Part shown: positions 1 through 7,529 of the stretch, piece after piece | Position numbering within the stretch: the first letter of the stretch is position 1 | Layout: each line of letters opens with the position of its first letter | Assembly: GCA_964638815.1 (NCBI GenBank) | Contig: CAZXBB010000251.1 | Location: forward strand, 1 to 17,724 | Direction of reading: 5' to 3' | DNA: 17,724 nucleotides | DNA from: CAZXBB01 sp964638815 | GTDB taxonomy: Bacteria > Planctomycetota > Phycisphaerae > Phycisphaerales > SM1A02 | Program-made: the position numbers and the translations under genes | The notes under the pieces: model-generated | Told to the model about the DNA's origin: nothing | Seen by the model: the letters and a program-made list of their open reading frames with translations, nothing else | Database searches by the model: none

Positions 1-797
1 TGGCCGGGTGGATCCTGCCGCACGTCGCCGGACGCCCGTTGAGCCTCGTGCGATGTCCGCTCGGTCTCGCCGGCGATTCGTTCTACCAGCGTCACGTCCT
101 CGACGGCTTCCCCAAATCGATTCGCGGCACCCGTGCGGACGAGAAGATCGACGGCGAGCCGTACCTCGTCATCGACGACGTCGAGGGGCTGGTCTCGCTC
201 GCGCAAATGGGCGTGCTCGAGATCCACATCTGGGGCGCACGGGAGGACGATCTCGAGAAGCCCGACCAGATCGTGTTCGATCTCGATCCCGGGGAGGGCA
301 TCGAGTGGGAGCACCTCGTCGCGAGCGCCCGGTTCATGCGGCAGTATCTGGACGACCTCGGCCTCCAGAGCTTCGTCAAGACCTCCGGGGGCAAGGGCGT
401 TCACGTCGTGGCGCCGATCACGCGTCGCTCGTCGTGGGGCGACGTCAAGGCCTTCACGCACGCCGTCGCGAAGGACGTCGCGAAGATCGCCCCTCGCAAC
501 TTCGTCGCGACCATGTCGAAGGACTTCCGGCGGAACCGGATCTATCTTGACTATCTGCGCAACACGCGCGGCGCGACCGCTGTCGCCCCATATTCGACGC
601 GGGCGCGGCCGGGCGCGGCCGTGGCCACACCGCTGGAATGGGACGAGCTCTCGGAGGCCGTGCCCCCGGCGCACTACACCGTCCGCACCGTGCCCGAGCG
701 TCTCGAACGCGCGGGCAGCCGCGAGCCCTGGGCCGACCTCCGCAAGGTCCGGCAGTCGATCACGAAGGATATGAAGGAAGCTGTCGGTGTCACGTGA
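1..797 (+). CDS. ligD: ATP-dependent DNA ligase LigD, polymerase (primase-polymerase) domain, 5'-truncated
   Basis: This is the C-terminal part of a LigD-type protein, whose polymerase domain fills and extends ends during bacterial non-homologous end joining with Ku. The frame is open from base 3 and runs off the left edge, so any internal start (for example TTG at 39) is not the true one. The peptide reads ILPHVAGRPLSLVRCP near its start, which matches the conserved entry to the Pol domain. The catalytic set is intact: the D-L-D metal pair at 279-287, the Ser-Gly-Gly-Lys-Gly-Val-His motif with His at 402-404, and the third Asp in YLDYLRN at 549-551, followed by the usual RGATAVAPYS stretch. 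The domain ends the protein, so Pol is C-terminal here. Ligase and phosphoesterase domains, if present, lie outside the window. No ku gene is seen. Family assignment is firm; the full domain order is unknown. Confidence 0.93.
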   Translation, partial: AGWILPHVAGRPLSLVRCPLGLAGDSFYQRHVLDGFPKSIRGTRADEKIDGEPYLVIDDVEGLVSLAQMGVLEIHIWGAREDDLEKPDQIVFDLDPGEGIEWEHLVASARFMRQYLDDLGLQSFVKTSGGKGVHVVAPITRRSSWGDVKAFTHAVAKDVAKIAPRNFVATMSKDFRRNRIYLDYLRNTRGATAVAPYSTRARPGAAVATPLEWDELSEAVPPAHYTVRTVPERLERAGSREPWADLRKVRQSITKDMKEAVGVT

Positions 798-814
798 GCG
801 GGACGCCGTCGCGT

Positions 815-820
815 TACAAT
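815..820 (+). promoter_or_regulatory. possible -10 box (TACAAT) for the DUF4870 gene
   Basis: TACAAT lies 26 bases before the ATG at 847 and resembles a sigma-70 -10 element. There is no convincing -35 hexamer at the right spacing, so this rests on the hexamer alone. Confidence 0.25.
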
Positions 821-846
821 GACCGGACGCTGAAAGGACTCGAACG

Positions 847-1203
847 ATGAACACCCCCGCGTCGACCTCGAACGCCCGCAACTGGGCGATGGCCTGTCAC
901 CTGATGGCCCTCGTCGGCCTGCTCGGCAACGGCATCGGGTTCATCCTCGGGCCGCTCGTCGTGTGGCTCATCAAGCGCGCGGAAGACCCGTTCATCGACG
1001 ACCACGGCAAGGAGGCGGTGAACTTCCAGATCACGATGATGATCGCGGTGTTCGTGTCCGCGCTCCTCATCTTCGTCCTGATCGGGTTCGTGCTGCTGCC
1101 GCTCGTCGTCATCGCGAACATCGTGCTCACGATCATCGCGGGTCTGAAGGCGTCGAACGGGGAGCACTACCGGTATCCGCTGTGCATCCGGTTCATCACG
1201 TGA
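847..1203 (+). CDS. DUF4870 domain membrane protein (Tic20-like fold)
   Basis: A 118-residue integral membrane protein. It shows the DUF4870 pattern: an N-terminal helix beginning at MACHLMALVGLLGN (residues 15-28), then G-P-L-V-V-W-L-I-K, an acidic turn with D-D-H-G-K-E-A-V-N-F-Q, two further hydrophobic helices (about 62-100), and the closing G-E-H-Y-R-Y-P-L-C-I-R-F. The family is small, widespread and of unknown biochemical function. The ATG at 847 is preceded by AAAGGA at 833-838 with 8-base spacing, which fixes the start. It lies 49 bases after the ligD stop in the same direction and converges on the permease gene at 1302. The 98-base gap between the two shows no strong terminator. Confidence 0.9.
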   Translation: MNTPASTSNARNWAMACHLMALVGLLGNGIGFILGPLVVWLIKRAEDPFIDDHGKEAVNFQITMMIAVFVSALLIFVLIGFVLLPLVVIANIVLTIIAGLKASNGEHYRYPLCIRFIT

Positions 1204-1301
1204 GCGAACCGTCCGGCGGGCGATTCGCGCTGGTTGCGCGGCGCTCGCATTCGTTGTCTCGAGCTGAGCGGGGACGCCGATCGGACGAGCGACCGCCCGC
1301 T

Positions 1302-2687
1302 TCATGAATAGTCCGCGGACGTCCCGCGGAAGAACACCAGGTAGCACGCGCCGGCCACGACGATCCACGCGAGGCCGACGAGCGCCGCTTTGCGGGCCTC
1401 GGGGTCGAGGTACGCGCCGGCCACGATGCCGAGCTCGCCGAGCACGAAGAGCACCGGCACGAACGGGTAGAGCGGAACGCGCACGGGCCGCGTTTCGTCC
1501 GGACGCCGGAAACGCAGCACGATCAGCGCCGCGCCCGTCAGCGCGAAGAACAGCCCGTCGATCAGGACGACGCCGGTGAGAAGCTGGTCGAGCGGATCGC
1601 TGCCGACGAACGGCAGGTGCGACGCCCCGAGCAGCGCGAGCGCCATCACGCCGATCAGGAGGATCGCGGGGATCGGCGTCGCGAACCGCGCGTCCACGAC
1701 GGCGAACACGCGGAAGAACCGCCCGTCGGCCGCCATGCCCTGCACGAGCCGCGGACCCGACAGAAGCTGGGCGTTGAGCACGCCGAACGCCGACACCGCG
1801 ACCGCTGCCGCGACGAGACCCGGGCCGAGCCCCGGCGAGACGACCGCCACGGCGTCCGCTGCGAGGGCCGGGCTCCCCACGACGCCGTCGTAGCCGAGCA
1901 GACGCAGGTACGCCCAGTTCACGAGCACGTAGACGACGACGACGATACCGACACCCACGACGATCGCGCGCGGCACGTTCCGCGCCGGATCGCGGATCTC
2001 GCCGCCGATCCACAGCGCGTGCTGCCATCCGCCGAAGGAGAAGAACGCGGGCACGAGCGCCGCGAAGACGAGCCCGATGACGCCGAGGCCGGGTGACGCC
2101 GCGCCCACATCGCCCGCCGGCGCCACGGCGACGCCGGCGTCACCGGCGAACACCGCCATGAGCGTCACGACGAGGAGGGTCGCCACCTTCGCGAAGACGG
2201 TGGCGTTCTGAATCCCCGCCCCCCAGCGCACGCCCGCGGCGTTGGCGACGATCAGCCCGACGATCAGCGTCGCGGCGACGCCGAACAGCCTCATGCCCTC
2301 CAGCGTGCCTCCGACCGCCTGCGCGAGGTGCTGCGCGCACACGATCGCGATGATCGCGACCGCCCCGGCCTGGATCGCGGTCGCGTTGCAGAAGACGTAG
2401 AGGAACGCGGGCCCCGGCCCGTACGCGTCGCGCAGGATCGCGTACTGCCCTGCGGTGCGCGGATAGAGTCCGCCCAGCTCCGCGAAGGTCAGCGCCCCGG
2501 CCATTGCGATCACGCCGCCGACCGTCCACGCCAGGAGCGCGACGCCGCCCGACTCCGCCAGTCGCGCGACGCTGCTCGGCGTGAAGAAGATCCCGACGCC
2601 GACGATCGCGCCGACGACGATGCACGTGGCGTCGACGGGGCCGAGGATGCGGCGGAGCTGGCTCGTCGGACCCTGGTCGCCGGGCAT
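1302..2687 (-). CDS. APC-superfamily amino acid/polyamine permease
   Basis: A 461-residue secondary transporter, the usual size for the APC family, predicted to sit in the inner membrane with about 12 helices. After a short cytoplasmic leader (RRILGPVDA) the first helix holds the family signature VGAIVGVGIFFTPS at about residues 25-38. Helices 2-3 carry the E-L-G-G-L-Y-P-R-T-A-G-Q-Y motif, and a later helix-loop reads W-I-G-G-E-I-R-D-P-A-R-N-V-P-R-A, the conserved APC cytoplasmic loop. Substrate cannot be read from the sequence; amino acids are the default expectation. I chose ATG at 2685-2687 because homology starts there. Upstream in-frame codons run to 3104 but are low-complexity and overlap the divergent gene. 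No strong ribosome binding site is seen, and GTG at 2694-2696 is an alternative start. It is divergent from the fibro-slime gene, with a 229-base shared upstream region. Confidence 0.9.
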   Translation of the reverse strand: MPGDQGPTSQLRRILGPVDATCIVVGAIVGVGIFFTPSSVARLAESGGVALLAWTVGGVIAMAGALTFAELGGLYPRTAGQYAILRDAYGPGPAFLYVFCNATAIQAGAVAIIAIVCAQHLAQAVGGTLEGMRLFGVAATLIVGLIVANAAGVRWGAGIQNATVFAKVATLLVVTLMAVFAGDAGVAVAPAGDVGAASPGLGVIGLVFAALVPAFFSFGGWQHALWIGGEIRDPARNVPRAIVVGVGIVVVVYVLVNWAYLRLLGYDGVVGSPALAADAVAVVSPGLGPGLVAAAVAVSAFGVLNAQLLSGPRLVQGMAADGRFFRVFAVVDARFATPIPAILLIGVMALALLGASHLPFVGSDPLDQLLTGVVLIDGLFFALTGAALIVLRFRRPDETRPVRVPLYPFVPVLFVLGELGIVAGAYLDPEARKAALVGLAWIVVAGACYLVFFRGTSADYS

Positions 2688-2916
2688 GGCGGGCACGGTA
2701 CCCGGGGCGAGAGCCGCTGTCTCCCGGGCGAGGTCTAGCCAGGTTCTTCGACGCGCGCCCACGTCCGATACCCGTTCGTCACCATCGCAGACCGACTCCG
2801 CGTCCGCCGCCCGTGGCGCGCCGGCTCCGCCGAGCACGGCCGCGACCCGATGGAGAGGCGGAGGGCACCCGGTGCGCGACGCCCGCGCGCCGGCGCCTTT
2901 GCCGGAGGCAGACGTG

Positions 2917-5397
2917 ATGCGCAGAATCGGAATCGCCGCCGCCGTCGTGTTCGGAGGACTCGCTCTCCTCATCGCCGTCAAGCTCGCGGTGCCGACGGTT
3001 GCCGTCGCCCGCGCGGACACGCTCGCCCCGGAGCCGCCCGACGCGATCGCGCTCAACGGCGTGCTGTACGACTTCCGGCGCGGGCATCCCGACTTCGACG
3101 TCATGCCCGCGGGCGGAGCCGGTCACTACGCCGGAACCGTCGCACCGACGCTCGATGGCACGGGGCGGCCCGTCCTCGCCGGCGGCGGCTACCGCGTGTC
3201 CGGGCAATGGCAGGACCGCTACGGACGCCCGATCGCGCCTCACGTCGCCGGCATGCGCGGACTGGCGCCCGCCGGGACGCTCGGGTTCCGCGTGGACGGA
3301 CCCGTGTCGCTGGGCGACGGCGCCATCGTCGACGCCTTCGACTCCAACGACGGGCCGTACGGCACGCCCGGCAACTTCGGGCGCCGCGCGGTGATCGCGA
3401 CGAACGCCAACGCACCAGGGTCGGTGCGTCTCCACGACCACGCGATCGTGCGCGGCGACCTGCTCATCGGTCCGCGGGCCGCCGCCGACGGCTTGGTCGA
3501 GGGCGCCGGCCACGTCACGGGGCGCCGTGGCGCCGTGGCCCCGCCGTTCGCCGTCGCCGCGCCGGCGCCGCCCGAGCATCTCGAGCCCTACCGCAGGCTT
3601 CTCCTGGTTGATGAATCCACGACGCTGACCGGAGATCTGACGCCGCGCGACGGCCGGCACGACCGGGCGCTCCACTGCGGCGAGCTGCGGATCACCAACG
3701 ACGCGGTGCTTACCGTGGACGGGAACCTCGTCATCCGCTGCGATCGCAGCCTGGACATCCGTCGCGGACGGATCGATCTGCGGCCGGGCGCGACGCTCAC
3801 CGTGTTCGTGTGCGACTACGACGGGGGCAGCGGCGACGTGCGCATCAGCGACCGGGCGCTCGTGAACACGGAAAGCGGCGACGCCGCGCGCGTGACGATC
3901 GTCGCGCTCGGCGCGGGGGGCCTCGCGATCGAGCGCAGTCACGTCTGCGCGACGATCATCGCGCCCGACCGGCGTCTCGAGCTCCGCGAGGGCGGGCATC
4001 TCTACGGCGCGTTCGTCGGCGGCGCCCTCGACGTCGGCGCGCGGTGCGGGCTCCATGCCGACCTTGGCCTCGCGATCTCCCGGGGCGCCAACCACGGGCT
4101 CGCGGTGCGCGACTCGATCGAGGTGAGCGGCGGCAGCACGATCGACAGCTTCGACTCCACGGTGGGTCCGTACGGCGACGCGAACGTCCACGCCCACGCG
4201 TGGGTCTCCGTCAACGCCGCCGGCGGCGGGGCCCGGGTCGCGCTCGTCGAGGAATCGACGATTCGCGGCAACCTGTCGGTGGGGCGCTCCGGCGACGCGG
4301 CGGCGCTCGTCACGACCGCGTCCGGCGCCTACGTCAGCGGGCCGGTCGGTCACCTCGCGACGCCGCGGGCTCTTCCGTTTCCCGTCGCGCCGGAACTCGG
4401 ACCGAGCGCCGGTGACCGGCATTACGCGGGTGGGAATCACCGCGTCAACAGCGACCTGCATTTCCGCAACTTCACGCTCGATCACGGGGCGGTCGTCGAG
4501 GTCTTCGGCAACGTGACACTCCGCATCGACGATACGCTCACCCTCGCCGACCACTCGGCGATCCGACTCGACGCCGGGGCGACGCTCACGGTGTACGTCG
4601 GACGCGGGCTCGTCATGGGCGGGCACGCGCGTCTGAACGCGAACACGGGGAACCCGCGTCTGGTCTCCGTCCGGTTGACCGGCGCGGGGGCGCGGATGAC
4701 CCTCGACGACCACGCGATCGCCTGCGCGTACGCGGAGGGCGCCCGGGCCGATCTCGAGATCGCGGGCGCTTCCGAGCTCTTCGGCAGCTTCGCCGGGCGC
4801 AGCGCCGCGATACGCGACGGCTCGCGTCTGCATACCGACCAGGCGGATCTCGCGACCTGCGTCGAGGTCTTCGACGTGACCGGCGCGGCGGGTTCCGCCG
4901 GCCGCGGCGGCGTGGCGTCGGCGGCATCGTTCAACCAGTGGTTCCGGACGGTGCCGGGGACGAACGAGGCGACGGGATACGGCCTCACCCTGACGCGCGA
5001 CGGCGACGGCGTCTACGAGTTCGCGGACGACTCGTTCTACCCGCTCGACGGGCGGCTCCTCGGTGACGAGGGGGAGACGCACAACAACCACTTCACCTGC
5101 GCGATGTGGGCGCGGTTCCGCTACGAGCCGTGCGAGGGGCAGTTCGTGAGCTTCGAAGGCGGCGACGGCGCCTGGCTCTTCATCGACGGCCGGCTCGCGC
5201 TCGACCTCGGCGGCGTCCGCACACGCACGCCGCAGGTCATCGACGTGGATCGCCTCGGCCTCGAGCCCGGACGCACGTACTCGTTCCGCCTCTTCACCGC
5301 CCAGCGCCGGAGCGGCGACTCCGTGTTCCGCCTGCGCACCAGCATTCCGCTGATGTCGGATCACACCGCGCCCGATCTCGCGGCGCAGTTCGAGTAG
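2917..5397 (+). CDS. secreted fibro-slime domain protein with two internal polymer-forming-type beta units
   Basis: An 826-residue exported protein. A signal peptide or anchor occupies residues 4-32. Residues 44-110 (LNGVLYDFRRGHPDFD) resemble the start of the fibro-slime domain. Residues 664-812 (FNQWFRTVPGTNEATGYGLTL, then HNNHFTCAMWARFRYEP, then GAWLFIDGRLALDLGG) are its PA14-like C-terminal half. Between them lie two homologous units, about 124-385 and 395-645. Each has the pattern VDAFDSNDGPYG / IDSFDSTVGPYG, a GNLxV strand, G-A-T-L-T-V-F/Y-V, and a closing LYGAFVGG / LFGSFAGR, resembling polymer-forming surface-protein repeats. The expected role is extracellular matrix or surface structure; no enzymatic motif is seen. 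The start is ATG 2917, with GGAGG at 2904-2908. The frame is open upstream to 2581 but has no coding character there. Confidence 0.82.
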   Translation: MRRIGIAAAVVFGGLALLIAVKLAVPTVAVARADTLAPEPPDAIALNGVLYDFRRGHPDFDVMPAGGAGHYAGTVAPTLDGTGRPVLAGGGYRVSGQWQDRYGRPIAPHVAGMRGLAPAGTLGFRVDGPVSLGDGAIVDAFDSNDGPYGTPGNFGRRAVIATNANAPGSVRLHDHAIVRGDLLIGPRAAADGLVEGAGHVTGRRGAVAPPFAVAAPAPPEHLEPYRRLLLVDESTTLTGDLTPRDGRHDRALHCGELRITNDAVLTVDGNLVIRCDRSLDIRRGRIDLRPGATLTVFVCDYDGGSGDVRISDRALVNTESGDAARVTIVALGAGGLAIERSHVCATIIAPDRRLELREGGHLYGAFVGGALDVGARCGLHADLGLAISRGANHGLAVRDSIEVSGGSTIDSFDSTVGPYGDANVHAHAWVSVNAAGGGARVALVEESTIRGNLSVGRSGDAAALVTTASGAYVSGPVGHLATPRALPFPVAPELGPSAGDRHYAGGNHRVNSDLHFRNFTLDHGAVVEVFGNVTLRIDDTLTLADHSAIRLDAGATLTVYVGRGLVMGGHARLNANTGNPRLVSVRLTGAGARMTLDDHAIACAYAEGARADLEIAGASELFGSFAGRSAAIRDGSRLHTDQADLATCVEVFDVTGAAGSAGRGGVASAASFNQWFRTVPGTNEATGYGLTLTRDGDGVYEFADDSFYPLDGRLLGDEGETHNNHFTCAMWARFRYEPCEGQFVSFEGGDGAWLFIDGRLALDLGGVRTRTPQVIDVDRLGLEPGRTYSFRLFTAQRRSGDSVFRLRTSIPLMSDHTAPDLAAQFE

Positions 5398-5439
5398 GGC
5401 CAGGTGCCGTCTGATACGGCTTACGGATGAGCCTCAGGC

Positions 5440-5604
5440 GTGAGCCACGATACTCGGCACACAGAGCGCACCCGGCGTCGAGTCAACTGGCGCGATCCCT
5501 CGGCCGCGGCGGCGATCGCCGGCGCCAGATGGTGCAACCGAACAGGCGACGAACAGCTCGCGGAGATCATCCGGGAGCCGTATGACGGCTCAGGATCCGC
5601 CTGA
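5440..5604 (+). CDS. possible small hypothetical protein (54 aa)
   Basis: GTG at 5440 opens a frame ending in TGA at 5602-5604. The peptide has a mixed composition with a plausible C-terminal half (NWRDPSAAAAIAGARWCNRT, then an acidic-amphipathic stretch ending REPYDGSGSA). That is less Arg-Pro-rich than most chance frames in this GC-rich DNA. Against it, there is no ribosome binding site, it overlaps another open frame from ATG 5427, and I do not recognise a family. It could equally be a decayed fragment or chance. Confidence 0.25.
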   Translation: MSHDTRHTERTRRRVNWRDPSAAAAIAGARWCNRTGDEQLAEIIREPYDGSGSA

Positions 5605-5657
5605 GTGCGATGCCTTCGTCGCACGCGCCCTCCCGCGGATCTTCATCCGGAACGTCG

Positions 5658-5699
5658 ATCCCGCGGCTCGGGGGGGGCGGAGGGGGCTTCGCGCGGGAT
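5658..5699. other. G-tract hairpin (possible terminator or G-quadruplex)
   Basis: ATCCCGCG at 5658-5665 pairs perfectly with CGCGGGAT at 5692-5699. The loop contains a run of eight G (5670-5677), then GG and GGGGG. A T-rich patch follows at about 5710-5720. This might be a late terminator for the fibro-slime transcript, or a G-quadruplex-prone element in the leader of the next gene. Neither can be decided from sequence alone. Confidence 0.35.
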
Positions 5700-5809
5700 A
5701 GCGGCCGTTTCTCAATTTTCCTCGCCGGCTCGCGCCGATGGCGGCCGGCGGCGTCTTGCTTCGGGTGCCCATACGAACCACCTCTCCCGGACCCCGAAAG
5801 GACGAGACC

Positions 5810-6667
5810 ATGAGCACCCGAACGAACCTCAACCTGTGTGCCGCCACCGGCGCTCTCCTCCTCTCCATGCCCGCGGCTGCGGCGACCTTCCTCTTCGACG
5901 ACTTCAGCACCGGCGACGACAGCCAGTGGGAGCGGATCGACCAGACGGCCGAAGTGTGCGGCAAGCCCGGGCTCTACGACGCGTCCGGCAACGAGTACCA
6001 GATGGAGTCCGCGTGCGCGATCGACGACGAAAGCGACGTCATCCTCGCCGCCCGCTTCGCCGGCGGCCCGGACCTCTTCGAAACCGACGGCAAGGTCCGC
6101 CTGAAGGCCCGCCACCTGAACGCCGAGACCAACACCTTCATCAGCCTGCGCTCGTGGGGCAGCGAGGGCGTCGGCGTCTGGGGCTACCGGTTCCGCGTGT
6201 CGGGCGGCGGATCGATGCTGAGCATTTCGCGCGTCTGGGAGCACGGCACGGACACGATCCTCGCCGCGCGTCTGTCGGCGAGCCAGCTCTTCCAGACCGG
6301 CGACGAGATCTACATCGAGGCGGCCGCGATCGGCGAGCGTCTCTCGCTGAAGGTGTGGCGCGCCGGCCAGCTCGAGCCCGAGGACCCGGACCTGGTGACG
6401 CGTGATCACGTCTTCCGCGACGCGGGCAGCGTCGTGATCGGTGTCGACCACGACGGCGAGGCGGCCCTGATGGGCGCGACGTTCGACGACGTCATGTTCG
6501 CGACGGCCGTCCGGGGCGACGCCAACGAGGACGGCGCGACGGATTTCGGCGATCTTCTCCTCATCCTCGAGGACTGGGGCGCCTGCGGCACGTGCCCGAC
6601 CGACCTGAACGGCGACCACGCCGTCGACTTCGCCGACGTCATGATCGTGCTCGCGAACTGGAGCTGA
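5810..6667 (+). CDS. secreted beta-sandwich protein with C-terminal dockerin-like (EF-hand pair) domain
   Basis: A 285-residue exported protein. Residues 1-25 form a signal peptide (hydrophobic ATGALLLSMPAAAA, cleavage near AAA-TF). Residues 26-232 look like an all-beta jelly-roll domain (FDDFSTGDDSQWERI, SLRSWGSEGVGVWGYRF, VIGVDHDGEAALMGATFDDVMF), as in carbohydrate-binding or LamG-like modules; no catalytic residues were identified. Residues 236-285 contain two Ca-binding loops, D-A-N-E-D-G-A-T-D-F and D-L-N-G-D-H-A-V-D-F, each followed by a helix (LLLIL, VMIVL), and the protein ends LANWS. This dockerin-like tail is common in planctomycete secreted proteins and probably mediates surface attachment rather than cellulosome assembly. 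ATG 5810 follows AAAGGA at 5797-5802. The frame extends upstream to 5738 without coding signal. A strong terminator follows at 6712. Confidence 0.85.
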   Translation: MSTRTNLNLCAATGALLLSMPAAAATFLFDDFSTGDDSQWERIDQTAEVCGKPGLYDASGNEYQMESACAIDDESDVILAARFAGGPDLFETDGKVRLKARHLNAETNTFISLRSWGSEGVGVWGYRFRVSGGGSMLSISRVWEHGTDTILAARLSASQLFQTGDEIYIEAAAIGERLSLKVWRAGQLEPEDPDLVTRDHVFRDAGSVVIGVDHDGEAALMGATFDDVMFATAVRGDANEDGATDFGDLLLILEDWGACGTCPTDLNGDHAVDFADVMIVLANWS

Positions 6668-6711
6668 GACCGGCGGCGGAGTGAGAGAGCCATCCCGTCC
6701 AGAGTTCATTG

Positions 6712-6753
6712 ACGAGGGCGAGTCGTGGGGGGCTCGCCCTCGTTCCTTTCGTT
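6712..6753 (+). terminator. Rho-independent terminator
   Basis: An 11-bp perfect stem, ACGAGGGCGAG (6712-6722) with CTCGCCCTCGT (6733-6743), has a 10-base loop and is followed by the pyrimidine-rich tail TCCTTTCGTT. It lies 44 bases after the dockerin-tailed gene and should terminate its transcript. Confidence 0.85.
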
Positions 6754-6787
6754 GCGTGCGGCCGCACCCGGCGCCGGTATCAGGTCG

Positions 6788-6816
6788 GTGTCATGGCGGT
6801 ATGACGTTGGTATGAT
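6788..6816 (+). promoter_or_regulatory. probable extended -10 promoter for the DUF1579 gene
   Basis: TTGGTATGAT ends at 6816 and gives an extended -10 (TGG-TATGAT, hexamer 6811-6816). A weak -35 match, GTGTCA, lies at 6788-6793 with 17-base spacing. Transcription would start near 6823, leaving about 30 bases of leader before the ATG at 6854. It sits directly after the preceding terminator. Confidence 0.5.
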
Positions 6817-6853
6817 GGGCCGACGCCACTTCCGAAACGAAAGGATCTCACTC

Positions 6854-7369
6854 ATGACTGAACAGGCCACCAGCGACTGCACCCGGGTGGGCGCGACGAC
6901 CGAAGCCCACGAGTCCATCGCGCGCTTTGCCGGAACCTTCCGCGCGCACGTGAAGATGTGGATGGGCCCGGGCGAGCCGCACGAGTCGACGGGCGTGATG
7001 ACGAACACCATGGAGCTCGGCGGCCGCTATCTCCAGCAGGTCTACGAAGGCGACGCGAGCGACGGGCCCTTCCCGGACTTCGAAGGACGCGGCTACTGGG
7101 GCTACAGCACGCTCGACAACGTGTACCAGGGGATCTGGATGGACACCGCGTGCACCTGCATCCAATCCGAGGTCGGCAGCGTGGACCCCACCGGCAAGGT
7201 CTGGACGATGAGGGGCGAGATGACGAACCCGATGGGACCGGGCACGCTGCGCAAGCGGACCGTGATCACCTACATCGACAAAGACCACCACACGATGGAG
7301 TCGTACTTCACGGCGCCGGACGGCAAGGAAGCCAAGAGCATGGAGATCCGGTACGAGCGGAAGCGCTGA
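6854..7369 (+). CDS. DUF1579 family protein
   Basis: A 171-residue soluble protein with no signal peptide. It follows the DUF1579 pattern: H-E-S-I-A-R-F-A-G-T-F (19-29), M-W-M-G-P-G-E-P-H-E-S-T-G (35-47), E-L-G-G-R-Y-L-Q-Q-V-Y-E-G (54-66), G-R-G-Y-W-G-Y-S-T-L-D-N-V-Y-Q-G-I-W-M-D (78-97), and a closing M-E-I-R-Y-E-R-K. The family is a lipocalin-like small beta barrel of unknown function, often annotated only by number. ATG 6854 follows AAAGGA at 6840-6845 with 8-base spacing; the frame upstream to 6725 is not used. It appears to be a single-gene transcript, between a terminator at 6712 and another at 7433. Its stop codon lies inside the first copy of a 24-bp tandem duplication. Confidence 0.88.
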   Translation: MTEQATSDCTRVGATTEAHESIARFAGTFRAHVKMWMGPGEPHESTGVMTNTMELGGRYLQQVYEGDASDGPFPDFEGRGYWGYSTLDNVYQGIWMDTACTCIQSEVGSVDPTGKVWTMRGEMTNPMGPGTLRKRTVITYIDKDHHTMESYFTAPDGKEAKSMEIRYERKR

Positions 7370-7395
7370 GCCCGGTACGAGCGGAAGCGCTGAGC
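7348..7395 (+). repeat. perfect 24-bp tandem duplication across a stop codon
   Basis: Bases 7348-7371 are repeated exactly at 7372-7395. The first copy contains the last six codons and the TGA (7367-7369) of the DUF1579 gene. The unit is a multiple of three but, because of the stop, does not alter the protein. It looks like a recent replication-slippage event. Confidence 0.9.
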
Positions 7396-7432
7396 CGCGA
7401 CCGCCGCCGGTGATCGCCGAGGAAACAACGGA

Positions 7433-7467
7433 GCGGGCGGGTTCGCACGAGCCCGCCCGCGTTTGCG
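7433..7467 (+). terminator. probable Rho-independent terminator
   Basis: A 12-bp stem, GCGGGCGGGTTC (7433-7444) with GAGCCCGCCCGC (7449-7460, one G-T pair), closes a four-base loop and is followed by GTTTGCG. The tail is T-poor, but the stem is very stable and well placed 64 bases after the DUF1579 stop. It abuts the -35 of the next promoter. Confidence 0.75.
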
Positions 7468-7497
7468 TTGACGACCGCCGTGGGCGCGTGGTATGTT
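7468..7497 (+). promoter_or_regulatory. sigma-70-type promoter for the beta-barrel gene
   Basis: TTGACG (7468-7473) and TATGTT (7492-7497) are separated by 18 bases. The -10 is extended by TGG (GTGGTATGTT). Transcription would begin near 7504, about 26 bases before the ATG at 7530. Confidence 0.7.
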
Positions 7498-7529
7498 GAC
7501 ACGGATTCACGTGGCAAGGGGTTTGCAAG

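Larger units (their letters stand above)
5398..5809. other. 412-base intergenic region
   Basis: This gap separates the fibro-slime gene from the dockerin-tailed gene. It holds a small hairpin just after the upstream stop (GCCGT-CTGAT-ACGGC, 5406-5420), a possible 54-codon ORF (5440-5604), and a hairpin enclosing a long G tract (5658-5699) followed by a T-rich stretch. No tRNA, riboswitch or confident promoter could be recognised. Confidence 0.6.

Noticed and set aside
1214..1299. GCGGGCG and CGCCCGC inverted repeat between the converging DUF4870 and permease genes.
   Set aside because: Seven bases with a loop of about 70 bases and no T tract; easily chance in such GC-rich DNA.
2779..5364. 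Very long open frame on the minus strand opposite the fibro-slime gene.
   Set aside because: It is Arg/Asp/Val-rich with no recognisable domains; the plus strand has a signal peptide, GGAGG site and family motifs, so the antisense frame is a GC-driven shadow.
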